From assembly GCF_003946265.1 (NCBI RefSeq), contig NZ_RHNO01000018.1, positions 1 through 56,792 on the forward strand: a stretch of 56,792 bases of DNA. The letters run 5' to 3'. Shown here one piece after another: positions 54,423 to 56,792 of this stretch (the stretch's first letter is position 1; each line of letters starts with the position of its first letter). Under the pieces are notes generated by a model. It did not search any database, was not told the DNA's origin, and saw nothing but the letters and a program-made list of their open reading frames with translations. A program made the translations under genes and the position numbers. Source of the stretch: Levilactobacillus yonginensis. Lineage in GTDB: Bacteria > Bacillota > Bacilli > Lactobacillales > Lactobacillaceae.

Positions 54423-54555
54423 GACGTTAATGCTCATTGACTAACCGCCTTTTGCCGTACTCTCTTCTTGTGACTCATCGGGGTTAGTCTTTGCAATTTA
54501 GCGGGTTTCTGGTAAGGTTAGGCATGATGAAATGTGAAAGGACGACAGTAGACAA

Positions 54556-55443
54556 ATGGCAGATTATTTAGTAAAAAGTTTAATTGATGACGGGATGTTT
54601 CGGGCTTACGTAGTCGATGCAACGGACATGGTAGCTGAGGCTCAGCAACGGCATGATACTTGGAGTGCAGCAACGGCAGCTTTAGGGCGGACCATGATTG
54701 GGACGACTCTGTTAGCAACGTCGCTCATGAAGGGTGACGAGAAGCTGACGGTGAAGGTTGATGGTCACGGACCAGTGGGCGCTATCGTCGTAGATGGTAA
54801 TGCCAATGGTGAAGTTAAGGGTTACCTGCAGTACCCACATACGAGCCTGGCACTGAATGAAAAACACAAGATCGATGTGCGCAAGGCGGTTGGCGTCAAC
54901 GGGATGCTGACGGTGACGAAGGACTTAGGCCTTAGTCAACCTTACACGGGTCAGGTTCCTTTGGTTTCTGGTGAGTTAGGCGAAGACTTCACTTACTACC
55001 TGGCCAAGTCTGAACAGATTCCTAGTTCCGTTGGTGTGTCTGTGTTCGTACAGCCAAATAATACGGTCAAGGTTGCCGGTGGGTTCATGATCCAAGTGAT
55101 GCCGGGTGCCAGTGATGAGGCGATTGCACGGTTGGAAGAACGCTTGAAGGAAGTGCCGATGGTTTCCGAACTGTTGTTAGATGGTCAGACACCAGAGGAC
55201 ATTTTACAGTTACTGTTCAAGGATGAAAAAATCAAGATTTTGCAGAAGATGCCAGTTAGTTTCAAATGTGATTGTTCTAAAGACCGATTCGCCAAGGCGT
55301 TAGCTTCAATTCAGCCTAAGGCCATTCAGGAAATGATTGATGAAGACCACGGTGCAGAAGCTGTTTGTCATTTCTGTGGCACAAAGTATGAATTTTCTGA
55401 GGACGACTTGAAGGATATCCTGGTTAAAGCACAGGCTGACTAG
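54556..55443 (+). CDS. hslO: Redox-regulated chaperone Hsp33
   Basis: A 295-aa holdase activated by oxidation. The N-terminal substrate-binding domain includes GHGPVGAIVVDGNANGEVKGYL. The C-terminal zinc switch is complete: CDC (C238, C240) and CHFC (C271, C274). When the four Cys are oxidised, zinc leaves and the chaperone binds unfolding proteins. A plausible promoter (TTGCAA, 16 bp, TAAGGT with TG) lies at 54491-54518. dusB begins 12 bases after its stop. Conserved position after ftsH. Confidence 0.96.
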   Translation: MADYLVKSLIDDGMFRAYVVDATDMVAEAQQRHDTWSAATAALGRTMIGTTLLATSLMKGDEKLTVKVDGHGPVGAIVVDGNANGEVKGYLQYPHTSLALNEKHKIDVRKAVGVNGMLTVTKDLGLSQPYTGQVPLVSGELGEDFTYYLAKSEQIPSSVGVSVFVQPNNTVKVAGGFMIQVMPGASDEAIARLEERLKEVPMVSELLLDGQTPEDILQLLFKDEKIKILQKMPVSFKCDCSKDRFAKALASIQPKAIQEMIDEDHGAEAVCHFCGTKYEFSEDDLKDILVKAQAD

Positions 55444-55455
55444 GAGGCGAATGCA

Positions 55456-56472
55456 ATGGCATGGAAGATTGGTGACGTTACGATTCCTAATCGGGTGGTA
55501 GTTGCACCCATGGCAGGAGTCACCAACGTGGCGTTTCGGTTAATTTGCAAGGAATTCGGCGCTGGCTTAGTTGAATGTGAAATGATCTCTGGCCAGGGAA
55601 TTCACTACCATAATCAGCGAACGCTCCACATGATGGCAGTTGATGAGCGAGAGCATCCGATGAGTATCCAGATTTTCGGCGGAACTCAGGAGACTTTGGT
55701 TCAGGCGGCACAATTTGTGGATAAGCAGACCCCAGCCGATATTATCGATATTAATATGGGGTGCCCGGTGAACAAGGTCGTGAACACGGATGCTGGTGCT
55801 AAATGGCTACTGGATCCGAATAAGGTTCATGACATGGTCGCGGCAGTCGTTGCTGCGGTTGACAAGCCAGTAACGGTGAAGATGCGAACCGGCTGGGATG
55901 ATCGCCACGTTTATGCGGTGGAGAATGCCTTGGCCGCTGAGAGTGCCGGAGCGAGTGCCATTGCTATGCATGGCCGCACCCGTAAGCAAATGTATCAAGG
56001 TAAGGCTGACTGGGACGTATTGGCAGATGTCGCCAAGCACCTGACGATTCCATTTATGGGTAATGGGGATGTTCGTACGCCAGAGGATGCTAAGCGAATG
56101 TTGACTGAAGTTGGGGCTGATGCGGTGATGATTGGCCGAGCAGTTATGGGTAATCCGTGGTTGTTGAGACGCGTTAACCACTATTTAGACACGGGCGAGC
56201 TGTTACCGGAGGCGACTCCTGAAGAAAAAATCGCCATTGCTAAGGAACATCTGCACCGGCTATGTCGGGCCAAAGGTCCTGAAGAGGGGCCGCGGGACTT
56301 TCGGAATCAAGTCGCCTATTACCTTAAGGGGATTCCCCACACGGCTAGGACCAAGGTTGCGTTAACGGATGCTACGGATGAAGAGGTTATGGTCACCCTG
56401 TTAGATGGATTTTTAGATAAAATGGCGGCACGGCGTCAACGGACACCAGTTGCTAGGTATACGAATGGCTGA
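55456..56472 (+). CDS. dusB: tRNA-dihydrouridine synthase
   Basis: A 338-aa FMN enzyme that reduces uridines in the D-loop of tRNA. It is a TIM barrel with VVAPMAGVTNVAFR at the start, the catalytic C103 in INMGCPVNKVV, KMRTGWDD and AMHGRTRKQMYQG for FMN and phosphate binding. AGGAGG precedes the ATG. It is co-transcribed with hslO and closed by a terminator. In many relatives lysS follows; here an rRNA promoter follows instead. Confidence 0.95.
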   Translation: MAWKIGDVTIPNRVVVAPMAGVTNVAFRLICKEFGAGLVECEMISGQGIHYHNQRTLHMMAVDEREHPMSIQIFGGTQETLVQAAQFVDKQTPADIIDINMGCPVNKVVNTDAGAKWLLDPNKVHDMVAAVVAAVDKPVTVKMRTGWDDRHVYAVENALAAESAGASAIAMHGRTRKQMYQGKADWDVLADVAKHLTIPFMGNGDVRTPEDAKRMLTEVGADAVMIGRAVMGNPWLLRRVNHYLDTGELLPEATPEEKIAIAKEHLHRLCRAKGPEEGPRDFRNQVAYYLKGIPHTARTKVALTDATDEEVMVTLLDGFLDKMAARRQRTPVARYTNG

Positions 56473-56480
56473 ATATTCAA

Positions 56481-56512
56481 GGCGGGAACGAGTCTTAGTT
56501 CCCGCCTTTTTT
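56481..56512 (+). terminator. hslO-dusB terminator
   Basis: GGCGGGAAC pairs perfectly with GTTCCCGCC around eight bases, followed by six T. Confidence 0.92.
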
Positions 56513-56552
56513 GGTTATTTATCAATTAATTGAGATTTTATGCAAAAAAGGC

Positions 56553-56581
56553 TTGACCAGGACTGGAATCGTTGGTATAGT
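56553..56581 (+). promoter_or_regulatory. rRNA promoter P1
   Basis: TTGACC and TATAGT with a 17-bp spacer. The TG before the -10 fits an extended element. Confidence 0.8.
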
Positions 56582-56600
56582 TATAAACGTTGTCACGGAG
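56581..56600 (+). repeat. 20-bp direct repeat after P1
   Basis: A 20-base sequence that begins at the -10 box of P1 and recurs exactly at 56675-56694, 94 bases downstream, after P2. It covers the initial transcribed region of both promoters. Confidence 0.9.
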
Positions 56601-56645
56601 ACACAGAGAGTTGTGTCACTGATAAAAAAGAAATTCAAAAAGTTC

Positions 56646-56675
56646 TTGACGGCAAACGATAAGATATGTTATTCT
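56646..56675 (+). promoter_or_regulatory. rRNA promoter P2
   Basis: TTGACG and TATTCT with an 18-bp spacer, in the same position relative to the 20-bp repeat as P1. Confidence 0.7.
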
Positions 56676-56694
56676 TATAAACGTTGTCACGGAG
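56675..56694 (+). repeat. 20-bp direct repeat after P2
   Basis: Exact second copy of 56581-56600. Confidence 0.9.
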
Positions 56695-56792
56695 CGCTTG
56701 TTCCTTTGATAACAAGGTAGACCTTTGAAAACTGAACATTGTTTCGACAAACCAAATATGTGTAGGGCGGTTTGATACTTGGTATCAAACCC

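Larger units (their letters stand above)
56473..56792 (+). other. rRNA operon promoter and leader region
   Basis: After the dusB terminator come two promoters and an untranslated leader. The leader contains CTTTGAAAACTGAACAT (near 56725-56741), a block typical of the region before and between rRNA genes in lactobacilli, and ends the window before the mature 16S sequence. A 69-codon frame at 56511 is spurious. Confidence 0.75.

Noticed and set aside
56511-56720. 69-codon frame in the rRNA promoter region
   Set aside because: It spans both rRNA promoters and the leader repeats, which explain the sequence better.

Overview
The window is chromosomal DNA from a lactic acid bacterium of the Lactobacillaceae. 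The placement rests on gene content and order: the pth-mfd-flippase-rqcP-divIC-yabR-tilS-hpt-ftsH-hslO-dusB block without spore genes, L-lactate dehydrogenase, acetolactate synthase with acetolactate decarboxylase, an LPQTxE-type sortase signal and a WxL surface-protein cluster. Base composition is roughly balanced. A Levilactobacillus/Lactiplantibacillus-like host is my guess from memory of these families, not a measured result. No phage, insertion sequence with a transposase, CRISPR array or tRNA gene was seen. The right end runs into the promoter and leader of an rRNA operon; the 16S gene lies outside.

Layout. 0.3-4.1 kb, minus strand: a MerR regulator, then a lipL-like octanoyl/lipoyl transferase, an HD-domain dNTPase-type protein and a Cof-type HAD phosphatase in one operon. 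4.1-4.95 kb: a long non-coding stretch with two MITE-like elements, one built on a tandem 126-bp repeat. 4.96-7.9 kb: a DUF1934 protein, rpoE and pyrG, with a CTP-sensing attenuator before pyrG. 8.6-11.5 kb: a MarR regulator divergent from alsS-budA (acetoin pathway), with overlapping promoters and two palindromic operators. 11.8-18.1 kb: an unknown lipoprotein, a fused ABC transporter divergent from a TetR regulator, murA (Asp at the usual catalytic Cys) and rpmE2.

18.2-28.5 kb is the accessory cell-surface region. It holds a small secreted protein, a class A sortase, then an LPQTxE-anchored small protein, two WxL proteins, a DUF916/DUF3324 WxL-interacting membrane protein, and two large paralogues that each join an L-type lectin-like domain to a C-terminal WxL domain. 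The products probably form one wall-bound assembly: sortase anchors the LPQTxE protein, the membrane protein recruits WxL proteins, and the lectin modules face outward. Long leaders and internal hairpins suggest post-initiation control.

28.5-41.1 kb: low-molecular-weight phosphatase, lemA-htpX, an unknown 261-aa protein, murF, cshA, a baeRF-like protein, acpS-alr, a MazF toxin with an unusual antitoxin, a CBS-domain protein and an L,D-transpeptidase. 41.4-42.3 kb: ldh (minus), divergent from pth. 42.65-56.5 kb: the conserved housekeeping block listed above, ending in dusB and an rRNA promoter region with tandem promoters.

The points I rate highest are the pyrG reiterative-transcription attenuator, the symmetric als/marR control region, the Asp-type MurA, the antitoxin that keeps only a MazF-binding-like C-terminus, the MITE-like repeats, and the lectin-WxL cluster with its leaders.
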